Positions 1 through 8,044 are shown, counted from the stretch's first letter. The stretch: 29,163 nt of DNA from Bacteroidales bacterium UBA1176 (GCA_002311645.1 DBYW01000039.1:1-29163), one strand, 5' to 3'. Numbers and translations are program-made. Notes: generated by a model not told the origin, from the sequence alone.

Positions 1-260
1 TGAAATGCATACAAATTTTCCTCCCCATTCGGATCCACCAACTTCACCGGGTTATTTGCACAGTAAACATAGGGACTCAGCGAGGGATATTTGTCACTCA
101 TCGGGTCGACGCTCAACCAGATGCTCAAATCGGAGCTGTAATACCTTGAACCAAAATAAGAAAAGCCAGTTTCCGAGTCGCGTTCTTTTGCGGAGAAGGT
201 GAAATAATCCGCAAAGAGCATCGGAATCGGGGAAACGGTATGTGTAAAGTGTTGGTTCAT
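1..260 (-). CDS. RHS repeat-associated core domain fragment (continues beyond left edge)
   Basis: Read on the minus strand from an ATG at 258-260, the frame stays open to the window edge. It encodes the RHS-core signature: FSAKERDSETGFSYFGSRYY, then SSDLSIWLSVDPMSDKYPSL, then SPYVYCANNPVKLVDPNGE. In the RHS/YD-repeat family this core closes the protein shell, and a variable C-terminal toxin normally follows it. An in-frame TAA lies 9 bases upstream of the ATG, so the YD-repeat body is missing and this is an orphan core or the tip of a broken gene. Whether an intact toxin tail follows lies outside the window. A related but shorter core piece lies in the opposite orientation at 691-849. The family call is firm; whether it is expressed is doubtful. 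Confidence 0.75.
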   Translation of the reverse strand, partial: MNQHFTHTVSPIPMLFADYFTFSAKERDSETGFSYFGSRYYSSDLSIWLSVDPMSDKYPSLSPYVYCANNPVKLVDPNGEENLYAF

Positions 261-330
261 ACACAATTGTTAGGTGAGGCAAAAATAGCATTTTTTTTTA
301 TATGAAAAAAAGTTTTTTGAGCGGTTAGGA

Positions 331-603
331 TTGTATCATGAGACATTTAATATAGATACATCTTCAATTAAATTGCTATACCAGCCTGACACTTTGGTAT
401 ACGAAGGTGTTGACGGTAATAGCTCATGGAGGTCCATCGAAATTGTTGGTAAGATAATAGTCGGTTATTTAAATGTCCCTCTCAAAGAAAAGCGTAAATT
501 TGATAAATGCCTCTCAACAATCAAGGAAATAGATATTATATCTTTAGAAACGGATAGCATTGTCAAATCATTTCTATCACCAAGTGAAAAGACAGGACAA
601 TGA
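331..603 (+). CDS. Orphan AT-rich reading frame, unknown function
   Basis: A 90-residue frame using a TTG start; it is open from 289 but has no ATG near its beginning. The product is acidic to mixed, with no signal peptide or membrane segment, and its middle reads EIVGKIIVGYLNVPLKEKRK. I do not recognise it. Base composition is clearly more AT-rich than the neighbouring housekeeping genes. It lies between two RHS-core fragments in opposite orientation. Variable C-terminal toxins and immunity proteins of RHS loci are typically AT-rich and poorly conserved, so it could be a beheaded toxin tail or an immunity remnant. That is inference from position and composition only. It may also be non-coding. 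Confidence 0.3.
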   Translation: MYHETFNIDTSSIKLLYQPDTLVYEGVDGNSSWRSIEIVGKIIVGYLNVPLKEKRKFDKCLSTIKEIDIISLETDSIVKSFLSPSEKTGQ

Positions 604-690
604 ATCCTCATGCAACAGGACCACCGATGAACCGCCACCAACCATACCGTCTTATGAATCCCCTGACGGGGATTTGGATCCCACGCGGGA

Positions 691-849
691 ATGCCCTCGG
701 CTACAGATATGCATCCCCTGACGGGAATGGGTTTCCTGCGGCACACTTCGTCGCCCACTCCCATACTGATCACTATTCACTGTTCACTGCTCACTGCTCA
801 CTCCTCCCACACCTTCTCCGCAAAAGAAAAGGACTCCGAAACCGGCTTT
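691..849 (+). pseudogene. Truncated RHS-core fragment
   Basis: On the plus strand, one frame encodes a spacer peptide rich in H, S, L and T (HCSLLTAHSSH) followed by FSAKEKDSETGF. This matches the start of the RHS core seen at 1-260, where the frame reads FSAKERDSETGF. The match stops after SETGF: the expected SYFGSRYY is absent and unrelated residues follow. Only about 14 core residues survive, so this is a remnant. Its upstream part contains 7-bp tandem repeats (769-810) and a pair of hairpin-like repeats (658-673 and 713-728). Confidence 0.6.
769..810. repeat. Heptanucleotide tandem repeat (TTCACTG-like)
   Basis: Six consecutive 7-bp units: ATCACTA, TTCACTG, TTCACTG, CTCACTG, CTCACTC, CTCCCAC. 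The middle four are nearly identical and the outer two are degenerate. The block lies just upstream of the RHS-core motif, and in that frame it encodes an H/S/L/T-rich stretch. Confidence 0.7.
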
Positions 850-1022
850 CCTGATACCTCACTGTGCTTGGTAAATGTCAAAAAAGTTGGGCTTGGCGTC
901 CGGAAATGCTCCGTGTGGCAGGATGGATTTTGTGATGTGCTTTTTGTATTTTGCTGATATACTGTTTGGTATGTTGTTTGCAAAAAATAGTATTTGGTTC
1001 TTTCAAAAAAAGAAAAAAAGTG

Positions 1023-1030
1023 TATCTTTG
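1023..1030 (+). promoter_or_regulatory. -7 promoter element for tRNA-Ala
   Basis: TATCTTTG matches the Bacteroidota -7 consensus TAnnTTTG and lies 19 bp before the tRNA gene. No convincing TTTG -33 box is found at the usual spacing; the best candidate is TTTC at 1001-1004. Confidence 0.55.
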
Positions 1031-1049
1031 CTGCCTCAAAACAAAGGCT

Positions 1050-1123
1050 GGGGCGTTAGCTCAGTTGGCTAGAGCGTCTGACTGGCAGTCAGGAGGTCGT
1101 GAGTTCGATTCTCATACGCTCCA
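1050..1123 (+). tRNA. tRNA-Ala (anticodon GGC)
   Basis: A 74-nt cloverleaf. The acceptor stem GGGGCGT pairs with ACGCTCC, including the G3:U70 wobble that identifies alanine tRNAs. The D arm is GCTC/GAGC and the anticodon loop CTGGCAG gives anticodon GGC. The T arm GTGAG-TTCGATT-CTCAT is fully paired. The discriminator base is A, and the 3' CCA is not encoded (CAG follows). A strong terminator lies immediately downstream, so it is probably transcribed alone. Confidence 0.97.
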
Positions 1124-1127
1124 CAGG

Positions 1128-1167
1128 AAAGGACAGGCATTTGCACTTGCAGATGCCTGTCCTTTTT
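1128..1167 (+). terminator. Rho-independent terminator after tRNA-Ala
   Basis: A perfect 13-bp stem (AAAGGACAGGCAT at 1128-1140, ATGCCTGTCCTTT at 1153-1165) encloses a 12-nt loop and runs into a T tract, four bases after the tRNA. Confidence 0.9.
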
Positions 1168-1219
1168 AGCTCTCTTCTGTTTTTTTTTCAATACGATGTT
1201 GTCATGCTGCAAAAAACAT

Positions 1220-1227
1220 TATTTTTG
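1220..1227 (+). promoter_or_regulatory. -7 promoter element for the M16 peptidase gene
   Basis: TATTTTTG fits TAnnTTTG. A GTTG at 1198-1201 lies 18 bp upstream as a possible -33 box. The implied leader to the ATG at 1328 is roughly 90 nt, and I see no obvious riboswitch in it. Confidence 0.45.
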
Positions 1228-1327
1228 CGGCCTACTTTTAAAAAATAAAAGCCAACTGTCTTGCGATTGATTGGGATTGCAAGCGACAAATGCAAATTTA
1301 TTCACAAAACAACAAATACACAGTATC

Positions 1328-4237
1328 ATGTATAGAAGATTCATTACGGGAATTCTGCTGATGGCCTTCAGCCTCCAGACCTTCAGCTCTTTCGCGCAGA
1401 ATTACCACAAGGAGACTTATCAAAACGACCCGATGAACGTGATCCACTACACGTTGGACAACGGGCTGCAGGTGTTCCTGTCCGTCAACAAGGATGTGCC
1501 GCGCATCCAGACCTACATTGCCGTGCGTGTGGGCAGCAAGAACGACCCTGCCGAATCGACAGGCCTCTCCCATTATCTGGAACACCTGATGTTCAAGGGC
1601 ACCAACCACTTCGGCACGCTCGACTGGGCCAAGGAATCCGTGCAGCTCAAGGAGATTGAGCGGCTGTACGAGGTCTATAACCACACCACCGACCCGGCCC
1701 GGCGCAAGGCTATCTACCATCAAATTGACTCCGTTTCCTACGAGGCTTCCAAGTACGCCATCCCCAACGAGTACGACAAGATGATGTCCATGATTGGTGC
1801 ACAAGGCACTAACGCCTTTACCTCTAATGATATGACCGTATATCAGGAGGATATCCCCAGTAACGAGGTGGAACGTTGGCTGATGATTGAGAGCGAGCGT
1901 TTTGCCAACCCGGTCTTCCGTTTGTTCCACACCGAGCTGGAGGCCGTGTATGAGGAGAAGAACATGAACATGGCTAACGACTCCCGTACCGCCTATGAGA
2001 AGATGAATGAGGCCTTGTTCCCGCATCATCCATACGGCACGCAGACCACCATCGGCACCATCGAGCACCTGAAGAACCCGTCGCTGACCAACATCAACAA
2101 GCATTTCTACACCTACTATGTGCCCAATAACTATTGTATCGCGATGTCTGGCGACTTTGATCCGGATCAGGTCATCAGGTTGATTGATAAATATTTCGGT
2201 AAGATTCAACCGCGCTATATTCCCGACTTTACATACGTGAAGGAGAAACCCATCCGTGAGGTGAAGGTGGTGGATGTGTACGGTCTGGAGCCTGAAAACG
2301 TGCAGATCGGTTTCCGAATTGATGCGGGCACCGGTTCCCGCGACGTGCTCCTCGCCGAGATGGCCGACGCCGTGCTGATGAACGGCTCCTGCGGTATCAT
2401 CGACGAGAACATCAACCAGAAGCAACTGGCGCAATATGCCTCCTCTGGCGTGAGCGACCTCAACGACTACTCCTATTTCCGTTTGGCGGGCAAGCCCAAA
2501 CAGGGCCAGACGCTGGAACAACTCAAAGACCTGCTGCTCCAGCAAATCGAGATCCTGAAGTCCGGCAACTGGGATGAGAAACTGCTCACCGCAGCCATCA
2601 ACAACCGCAAGCTCAGCGATATGACATCGCTTGAGAGCAATGTGAACCGCGGTATGAGAATGGCGTTCGCCTATATCGCGCACCAAAGCTGGCAGGACGT
2701 GCTCAACGAGACGGAGAATATGAGTATGGTGACCAAGGAGGATGTCATTGACTTCGCGCGCCGCACCTTCAAGAGCAACAACTATGTGGTGGTCTATAAA
2801 CACCAGGGCGAGCAGCGTGATGTGCAGAAGGTCGACAAGCCTGAAATCACCCCGGTGGTGATGAATCGCGATGTGGAGAGTGCCTTCCTCACAGAGGTCA
2901 AGAATATGAAGGTGAAACCCATCGAGCCTGTCTTCGTGGATTTCAACAAAGATATGCAGAAGGGCAAGTCGAACGGCAACGAGGTCCTCTATGTACAGAA
3001 TACCGACAATGGCCGCTTCCAGCTGGTTTACCGCTATAACTACGGCAGATTCTACGACAAGAAGGCTGGCATCACCAACTCCTTCCTTGACCAGTTGGAG
3101 AGCGAGAACCGCACCCTCAGCCAGATCAACCGCGAGATGTACGACCTCGCCTGCTCTTTCTCCATCGGATTCGGCGACAAGTACGCGAACGTCCGCATCT
3201 CGGGTCTGAGCGAGAATATGGAGAAGGCGATGGCCATCGTGGAAGACATCCTCAACCACCCGAAGATCTCTGATGAATCCGTGCAAAACTCCATCAGCGA
3301 TGTGCTGCAGAGCCGTAACGATGCCAAATCCCGTCAGAACAGCATCTTCCAGAATATGCTGCGCTATGTCTCCTACGGAAAGGACAACATACGAAAGTAT
3401 TTCGTCAGCAATGAAGAGGTGCAGAAAATCACGGCACAGGATGTCGTCAACCAGATCAAGACGATGACCTCCCAGCCGCAGCGCATCCTCTATTATGGCG
3501 ACCTGAGTCTTAACGACGTGCAGAAGATCCTCACCGACAAGCACAGTGTGCATCCGGCCAAGAAGCCCGTCAAGATGGGACCCGACTATGACCGTCTGCC
3601 CACGAAGGACAACAAGGTCTATTTCGCCCATTACGACGCCAAACAGTCCCTGTGCCGCCAACTGTCCACCTCCATCCCGGCCAACTGGACGCTCAGCCCC
3701 ACCATCGAGATGTACAACGAGTATTTTGGCGGCAGCATGAACTCCATCGTCTTCCAGGAGATCCGAGAGAAACGCTCATTGGCCTACTCCGCCGCCGCGT
3801 ACTATGTGGAACCTAACGAAAAGGACGAGTTCAACTACAACATGACCCACATCGGCACCCAGAACGACAAACTGATTGACGCTTTAGAGGCCTTTACCGA
3901 TCTTTTGGACAATATGCCTGTGTCGGATCTCAACTTCGACTTGGCCAAGACATCCCTGATTTCACAATACAGAACCAACCGCACCCGCAAGATGAGCATT
4001 ATCAACTACTATCTGAATTGGCAGGATAAGGGTTTGAAAGCTCCCACAGATAAAGCGGACTATAATGCCATCCAGAAAATGACCATCAACGATGTGGTGA
4101 ACTTCAACAAAACCTATGTCAAGGGCCAGAAGAGGGTTGTGGTCGTTTTGGGTAACAAGAATGAAGTGGATCTGAAAGGCCTTGAAAAATACGGCAAGGT
4201 CACGACTCTTTCGTTAGAGGAAATCTTTGGGTACTAA
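1328..4237 (+). CDS. Secreted M16-family (insulinase/pitrilysin) zinc metallopeptidase
   Basis: A 969-residue protein when started at the ATG at 1328, which is followed directly by a signal peptide (about residues 1-24, ending SFAQ); the same frame reaches back to a TTG at 1271, less likely. The inverted zinc motif HYLEH is at residues 82-86, and a second acidic cluster (ELEAVYEEKN, about 204-211) supplies the third ligand, as in family M16. The length fits a single-chain M16 peptidase with an active N-terminal half and an inactive C-terminal half; the latter shows the QEIREKRSLAYS-type sequence usual for the substrate-binding half. It probably degrades peptides in the periplasm or at the outer membrane. 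It is monocistronic, with its own promoter-like sequence and a terminator before the convergent pyrC. The substrate cannot be told from the sequence. Confidence 0.93.
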   Translation: MYRRFITGILLMAFSLQTFSSFAQNYHKETYQNDPMNVIHYTLDNGLQVFLSVNKDVPRIQTYIAVRVGSKNDPAESTGLSHYLEHLMFKGTNHFGTLDWAKESVQLKEIERLYEVYNHTTDPARRKAIYHQIDSVSYEASKYAIPNEYDKMMSMIGAQGTNAFTSNDMTVYQEDIPSNEVERWLMIESERFANPVFRLFHTELEAVYEEKNMNMANDSRTAYEKMNEALFPHHPYGTQTTIGTIEHLKNPSLTNINKHFYTYYVPNNYCIAMSGDFDPDQVIRLIDKYFGKIQPRYIPDFTYVKEKPIREVKVVDVYGLEPENVQIGFRIDAGTGSRDVLLAEMADAVLMNGSCGIIDENINQKQLAQYASSGVSDLNDYSYFRLAGKPKQGQTLEQLKDLLLQQIEILKSGNWDEKLLTAAINNRKLSDMTSLESNVNRGMRMAFAYIAHQSWQDVLNETENMSMVTKEDVIDFARRTFKSNNYVVVYKHQGEQRDVQKVDKPEITPVVMNRDVESAFLTEVKNMKVKPIEPVFVDFNKDMQKGKSNGNEVLYVQNTDNGRFQLVYRYNYGRFYDKKAGITNSFLDQLESENRTLSQINREMYDLACSFSIGFGDKYANVRISGLSENMEKAMAIVEDILNHPKISDESVQNSISDVLQSRNDAKSRQNSIFQNMLRYVSYGKDNIRKYFVSNEEVQKITAQDVVNQIKTMTSQPQRILYYGDLSLNDVQKILTDKHSVHPAKKPVKMGPDYDRLPTKDNKVYFAHYDAKQSLCRQLSTSIPANWTLSPTIEMYNEYFGGSMNSIVFQEIREKRSLAYSAAAYYVEPNEKDEFNYNMTHIGTQNDKLIDALEAFTDLLDNMPVSDLNFDLAKTSLISQYRTNRTRKMSIINYYLNWQDKGLKAPTDKADYNAIQKMTINDVVNFNKTYVKGQKRVVVVLGNKNEVDLKGLEKYGKVTTLSLEEIFGY

Positions 4238-4263
4238 AACCGATAAAAAAATACACTGTATGC

Positions 4264-4291
4264 AGAGACTCCGAAAGGGGGCTCTTTTTTT
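4264..4291 (+). terminator. Rho-independent terminator after the M16 peptidase gene
   Basis: AGAG-A-CTCC, loop GAAA, then GGGG-G-CTCT followed by a T tract. There is one mismatch and one G-T pair in the stem. It lies 26 bp after the peptidase stop and 36 bp before the end of the convergent pyrC. Confidence 0.75.
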
Positions 4292-4327
4292 GCGTTTGCG
4301 ATTTGATTTGTTGTGGATTAAAGACGG

Positions 4328-5680
4328 TTACCGGCTGAAATCCAAGCGTTTCCCATTGCTCCCCTCATGGATGACACCCTCCTCATATACGAGGTTGCCG
4401 TTCACGAAGGTGTGTGTCACGCTGCCGGGCAGGGACAAGCCGTGGTAGGGTGTCCAGCCGCATTTGGACAACACACAGCCGTCGTTGACGGGATCCTCCA
4501 TGTCGAGGTCGAGCATCACCAAGTCGGCGTGGTAGCCTTCTCGGATGAAGCCACGGCCTTGGATGCCGTAGATCGTGGCGGGGTTGTGGCACATCAGCTG
4601 TACAATCTCCTCCAGCGAGAGGAGTCCGCGGCGGCGTAGCTCGAGCATGGCGCGCAAGGTGTGCTGCACCGAAGGCATGCCCGAAGGGGTCTTGAAATAG
4701 TCGTTCCCGAACTTCTCCTCGCGCGCGTGCGGCGCGTGGTCGGAGCCGATGGTGTCGAGCCTCTTTTCCCGCAAGGCGCATATCAGTGCGGCAGCATCCT
4801 CCGCACTTTTGACAGCGGGGTTGCACTTGATGCGGAAGCCCAGGTCATGATAGCGTTGCTCGTCGAACAGGAGATAGTGCGGACACGTCTCCGCCGTGAT
4901 CTTCTTCTCTGCCAAGGGCATGTCGTTGCGGAAGAGGTCAAGTTCCCGCTGGGTGGAGACATGCATCACATGCAGCCGTCCCCCCGTCTTGTCGGCGATT
5001 TCAACAGCCTTGGCGGAGGATCGGTAGCAGGCCTCTGCCGTCCGGATGAGGGGATGGAGTGCCGCATCGGGCGTGACCTTGCCTTGCGCCACCAGCTCCT
5101 TGTAAAGCTCTGTGTTCTGACGGATGACGTCCTCGTCTTCGCAGTGCGCCGCCACTAAGCAGGGCGACTCTTTGAAGATGCGGGCCAGCACGCCGTCGTC
5201 GTTCACCAGCATGTTGCCTGTGCTGGAGCCCATGAAGACCTTGATGCCGCACACGCTCGCGGGGTCGGTCTTCAGCACCTCGTCGAGGTTGTCGTTGGTG
5301 GCTCCCATGTAGAACGAGTAGTTGGCGATGGACTTCTCGGCGGCTAACTCAAACTTCTGTCGCAGCAGTTCTTGTGTTGTTGTTTGCGGCACGGTGTTGG
5401 GCATCTCCATAAACGAGGTCACGCCGCCGGCCACGGCCGCACGGCTTTCGGTGAAGATGTCGCCCTTGTGGGTCAGTCCCGGTTCGCGGAAGTGGACATG
5501 CTCGTCGATGACGCCGGGGATAAGGTACCGGCCCAGGGCCTCCACGGTGACGGCTGAGACGAATTTGTCGAAACCCTCGTCGCGGAAGATGTGCTTGATA
5601 AGCCCGTTCTCGACGAGCACGTCGGCGACGTAAGTCTCGCCCTCGTTGACAATTGTGCAATTTCTGATGAAATAGTTCAT
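4328..5680 (-). CDS. pyrC: Dihydroorotase
   Basis: A 450-residue amidohydrolase catalysing reversible cyclisation of carbamoyl-aspartate to dihydroorotate, the third step of de novo pyrimidine synthesis in the cytoplasm. Metal-binding motif DEHVHFREPG is at 59-68 (H61, H63). The bridging, probably carboxylated lysine is K147 in GIKVFMGSSTG. Further ligands are H179 (VAAHCEDE) and H240 (HVMHVST). The catalytic aspartate is D314 in GSDHAPH. FREPG and the length indicate the class I type found in many Bacteroidota. I chose the ATG at 5680 because the frame's 58 upstream codons overlap the divergent promoter region and lack family similarity. A -7 element lies on the minus strand at 5701-5708. 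Confidence 0.95.
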   Translation of the reverse strand: MNYFIRNCTIVNEGETYVADVLVENGLIKHIFRDEGFDKFVSAVTVEALGRYLIPGVIDEHVHFREPGLTHKGDIFTESRAAVAGGVTSFMEMPNTVPQTTTQELLRQKFELAAEKSIANYSFYMGATNDNLDEVLKTDPASVCGIKVFMGSSTGNMLVNDDGVLARIFKESPCLVAAHCEDEDVIRQNTELYKELVAQGKVTPDAALHPLIRTAEACYRSSAKAVEIADKTGGRLHVMHVSTQRELDLFRNDMPLAEKKITAETCPHYLLFDEQRYHDLGFRIKCNPAVKSAEDAAALICALREKRLDTIGSDHAPHAREEKFGNDYFKTPSGMPSVQHTLRAMLELRRRGLLSLEEIVQLMCHNPATIYGIQGRGFIREGYHADLVMLDLDMEDPVNDGCVLSKCGWTPYHGLSLPGSVTHTFVNGNLVYEEGVIHEGSNGKRLDFSR

Positions 5681-5700
5681 GGAGTCGTGTTTTTGCGCTG

Positions 5701-5708
5701 CAAAAGTA
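5701..5708 (-). promoter_or_regulatory. -7 promoter element for pyrC
   Basis: TACTTTTG on the minus strand fits TAnnTTTG and lies 20 bp before the pyrC ATG. No TTTG -33 box is evident. The divergent gene's element is only 22 bp away on the other strand. Confidence 0.5.
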
Positions 5709-5730
5709 GTAAAAATAGCCGTGAATTTAC

Positions 5731-5738
5731 TATCTTTG
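5731..5738 (+). promoter_or_regulatory. -7 promoter element for the Mpv17-like gene
   Basis: TATCTTTG followed by CCGCC, nearly identical to the tRNA-Ala element. It lies 18 bp before the ATG at 5757, implying a very short leader, and supports that start over the upstream in-frame codons. Confidence 0.6.
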
Positions 5739-5756
5739 CCGCCTAAATTCTTACCG

Positions 5757-6449
5757 ATGAAAAAATCTGATTTCCTTGTGCTTGCCATTGTGATTGTGGT
5801 ATTGCTTCCTTTTTTTATCTGCAAACCGGTGTATGACACATTTTGCACGCTCACGCGAAACTATCCGCTGTGGATGGCCTTTCTGAAGTTCGGCATCCTG
5901 GCTACGTTCGGCGAGATGTTGGGACAGCGTGTGAAGACGGGGAAATATTATCACAAGGGCTTCGGCCTTTTCCCAAAATTCATCGTATGGGGCTTCCTCG
6001 GCATGTGGATTGCGTTGGCCATGAGTGTCTTCAAGGTCGGCATACCGGCCTTTATGGAGAAAGCCTCCTGCTTTAGCGGCGTCAGCGAGGCCATGAAAGG
6101 TGGCTTTACCTGGCTGAAATTGGCGGGTGCCTTCTTCGTCAGTGTGATGATGAATACCTCCTTCGCGCCCGTCTTCATGACGTTCCACAAGATTTGCGAC
6201 ATGCACATCGCCTCCTACAACGGCAAGGCAATCAGTCTGGTGCGTCCCATCCAGATGCGCAAGCTCATCCAAGAGGTAAACTGGGAGGTGCAGTGGGATT
6301 TCGTTTTCAAGAAGACCATCCCCTTGTTCTGGATCCCCGCACACACGCTCACGTTCTGCCTGCCCGGCGACTTCCAGGTGCTGTTCGCAGCCTTCTGTAG
6401 TATCATCTTAGGATTGTTCCTGTCAATCGCGGCGATGAGGAAGAATTGA
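5757..6449 (+). CDS. Integral membrane protein, Mpv17/PMP22-like
   Basis: A 230-residue hydrophobic protein with about four membrane segments (near residues 7-24, 70-95, 122-142 and 200-225). The C-terminal part (VNWEVQWDFVFKKTIPLFWI, PAHTLTF, then a final helix) resembles the W-rich signature of Mpv17/PMP22 proteins, in which an aromatic helix with a P-A motif precedes the last membrane span. The biochemical role of bacterial members is not established, so I give no function. The ATG at 5757 was chosen because a -7 element sits at 5731-5738; 26 upstream in-frame codons would overlap pyrC's promoter. The family call is tentative; that it is a membrane protein is clear. Confidence 0.8.
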   Translation: MKKSDFLVLAIVIVVLLPFFICKPVYDTFCTLTRNYPLWMAFLKFGILATFGEMLGQRVKTGKYYHKGFGLFPKFIVWGFLGMWIALAMSVFKVGIPAFMEKASCFSGVSEAMKGGFTWLKLAGAFFVSVMMNTSFAPVFMTFHKICDMHIASYNGKAISLVRPIQMRKLIQEVNWEVQWDFVFKKTIPLFWIPAHTLTFCLPGDFQVLFAAFCSIILGLFLSIAAMRKN

Positions 6450-6478
6450 TCCGCATGTGCTGTTAGAATAATTTTCAG

Positions 6479-6610
6479 AATTATCCCTTTGAATTTTGTG
6501 ATATCATTTCTGCGTTTTCCTGCGAGTTCTGCGGGCGTTTTATTTTCCCGCAGACCACGCTGATTTCCGCAGATTATCATACCCTTTTTGCAAGACTATA
6601 AGGGATAATT
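6479..6610. repeat. Inverted-repeat-bounded intergenic element
   Basis: Perfect 11-bp terminal inverted repeats, AATTATCCCTT (6479-6489) and AAGGGATAATT (6600-6610), bound about 130 bp between two convergent genes. Inside is an 8-bp stem, TCTGCGGG (6528-6535) with CCCGCAGA (6547-6554), and several TCTGCG/CGCAGA words. It could be a large bidirectional transcription terminator or a small non-autonomous repeat element. Confidence 0.55.
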
Positions 6611-6626
6611 TCGTAATTTTATGCCG

Positions 6627-7973
6627 TTATTGAATGAGCTTCAGTCTTGCGCATTTGAGCGTGAGGTCGATGCGCGCCTCCGTGAACTGGTCTTGTGCCT
6701 GACTGTAAAGCGTGCGTGCCTCCAATAAGTCCGACACGGGCACTAAGCCTGCTTCATAGTTGGTTTGCACACTCTCCAAGTTCTCTTTCGCGTCGTAAAG
6801 CGTGGATCCCGCCAATGCGACTTGTGCCTGTGCCTCCTGCACGTTGTGGATGGCCTGCTCCGTCTCCAATGCCATTTTCTCCGTTAGGTCGCGGCTGCTG
6901 TTCTCGGCTTGTCGTATGCGTATCTCCTGTTCTTTGGCTTTGTGCGTAGTAGCCCACCAGTCGGTCAGGGGCACTTGCAGCGTGGCGAAGGCAAGTCCGT
7001 TGGCACTGTATCGATCCACGATGAGGTTGCCGTAGGAAGCACCTACGCCAATGGCCAACTGGGGCAGCGCCTCTCCGACAATCATCTTTTTCTTCAACTG
7101 CTCAGCCTGCACGTTGAGTGCTAACAGGCGGCTCTCCTTGCGGCGCGCCACAGCCTCTGCAATGCGCACGTCTATGTCGCTTGGCTCGGTGGTCACCGTG
7201 TCAGTCAGCTGCAGGGTGGGGGAGTACTCGATGCCGGCAAGTTGGCATAGTGCCATGGTGGCCAATTGTATGCCGTTCTCAACTTTCAGCAGGTTAGAAC
7301 GCATTTCGTCGCGCTTGAGGGCGACCTTTAGACGGTCGTTGCGGGTGACGAGGCCGGCCTCTTCTGCCGTGAGGACATCGCGCCCCAGTGTGTCGAGGAA
7401 GTCGAGTGCCTGCAGCACGGTGTTCCGCTTTTCGTAGAGCGACACCACAAGCCAGTAGCTCTCCTCCACGCTCAGTAGCACTTTCTCTTGTGAAAGTTCC
7501 TGTTGCAGTTGAGCGGCTTCCACGCCTAACTGGGCGAGCCGGTTGCCGTTGACGATGCGTCCGCCCGCGTAGAGGGGCTGCATGGCGGTGGCCGCAATGG
7601 CTGTGCCCTTCTCGGCCAAAGAGATGGAGGACGGGATGCCTATGGCACCGCCGTATTCGGCCCATAAGTTGTAGAGATCTTGTCGCACCTGGGCATTGCC
7701 GATGTCGCCGATGCCGTATTCGAACAGCGGGTTCAACGCATGGTAACCCAATGCCGTCGCGCTGACCGAAGGGAAATACTTGGTGAAAGCTTGTCGCTTG
7801 ACCTGCTCGGCTGCGAGCACGTCCAAACGGGCATTCTCAATCGTGGCGTTGCGTGCCATCGCCGCTTTTAGACAGGAGTCCAAAGAGAGCGGTTGTCCTA
7901 TGCCCGAAGAAACAATGCTCACCGTCCCTGCAACGAGCAACATCTTACGAAAAAGTTTTATTAAAGGTGTCAT
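6627..7973 (-). CDS. TolC-family outer-membrane efflux channel
   Basis: A 448-residue protein with a signal-like start (MTPLIKLFRKMLLVAGTVSI, cleavage probably after SSGIG) followed by LSLDSCLKAAMARNATIENA, the characteristic opening of an outer-membrane efflux protein (OEP) domain. The rest is two repeats of long A/E/Q-rich coiled-coil helices typical of the TolC tunnel, ending LLEARTLYSQAQDQFTEARIDLTLKCARLKLIQ-like. It would form the trimeric exit duct for the RND pump encoded just upstream. It is the last gene of the tetR-lipoprotein-adaptor-pump-channel operon, separated from the pump gene by 71 bp containing a heptad repeat. Confidence 0.93.
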   Translation of the reverse strand: MTPLIKLFRKMLLVAGTVSIVSSGIGQPLSLDSCLKAAMARNATIENARLDVLAAEQVKRQAFTKYFPSVSATALGYHALNPLFEYGIGDIGNAQVRQDLYNLWAEYGGAIGIPSSISLAEKGTAIAATAMQPLYAGGRIVNGNRLAQLGVEAAQLQQELSQEKVLLSVEESYWLVVSLYEKRNTVLQALDFLDTLGRDVLTAEEAGLVTRNDRLKVALKRDEMRSNLLKVENGIQLATMALCQLAGIEYSPTLQLTDTVTTEPSDIDVRIAEAVARRKESRLLALNVQAEQLKKKMIVGEALPQLAIGVGASYGNLIVDRYSANGLAFATLQVPLTDWWATTHKAKEQEIRIRQAENSSRDLTEKMALETEQAIHNVQEAQAQVALAGSTLYDAKENLESVQTNYEAGLVPVSDLLEARTLYSQAQDQFTEARIDLTLKCARLKLIQ

Positions 7974-8002
7974 ATCTATTTCTAATTGCTATTTTCTAAC
8001 TA

Positions 8003-8044
8003 CCAACATCCAACAGCCAATCTCCAATATCCAAAATCCAACCT
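8003..8044. repeat. Heptanucleotide tandem repeat (CCAAnnT)
   Basis: Six contiguous 7-bp units on the plus strand: CCAACAT, CCAACAG, CCAATCT, CCAATAT, CCAAAAT, CCAACCT. CCAA is invariant, and the unit ends in T in all but one case. The block fills most of the spacer between the RND pump stop codon and the tolC-like gene, so it lies inside the operon transcript. Confidence 0.8.

Larger units (their letters stand above)
604..1049. other. Non-coding stretch with RHS remnant and short repeats
   Basis: This 446-bp gap holds no intact gene that I can support. It contains two copies of ATCCCCTGACGGG (658-670, 713-725; the first forms a perfect 6-bp stem with loop TGAC), the heptad repeat block at 769-810, the RHS-core remnant, and an AT-rich leader before the tRNA gene with a -7-like element at 1023-1030. 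Confidence 0.6.

Noticed and set aside
640..730. Short CRISPR-like array formed by the ATCCCCTGACGGG words
   Set aside because: Only two copies, unequal, with no further spaced repeats and no cas genes in the window.
1298..3661. 787-codon open frame on the minus strand opposite the M16 peptidase
   Set aside because: It is an antisense shadow of a high-GC gene. The product is a monotonous V/L/H/D-rich sequence with no recognisable domain, while the plus-strand frame has a signal peptide and the M16 zinc motif.
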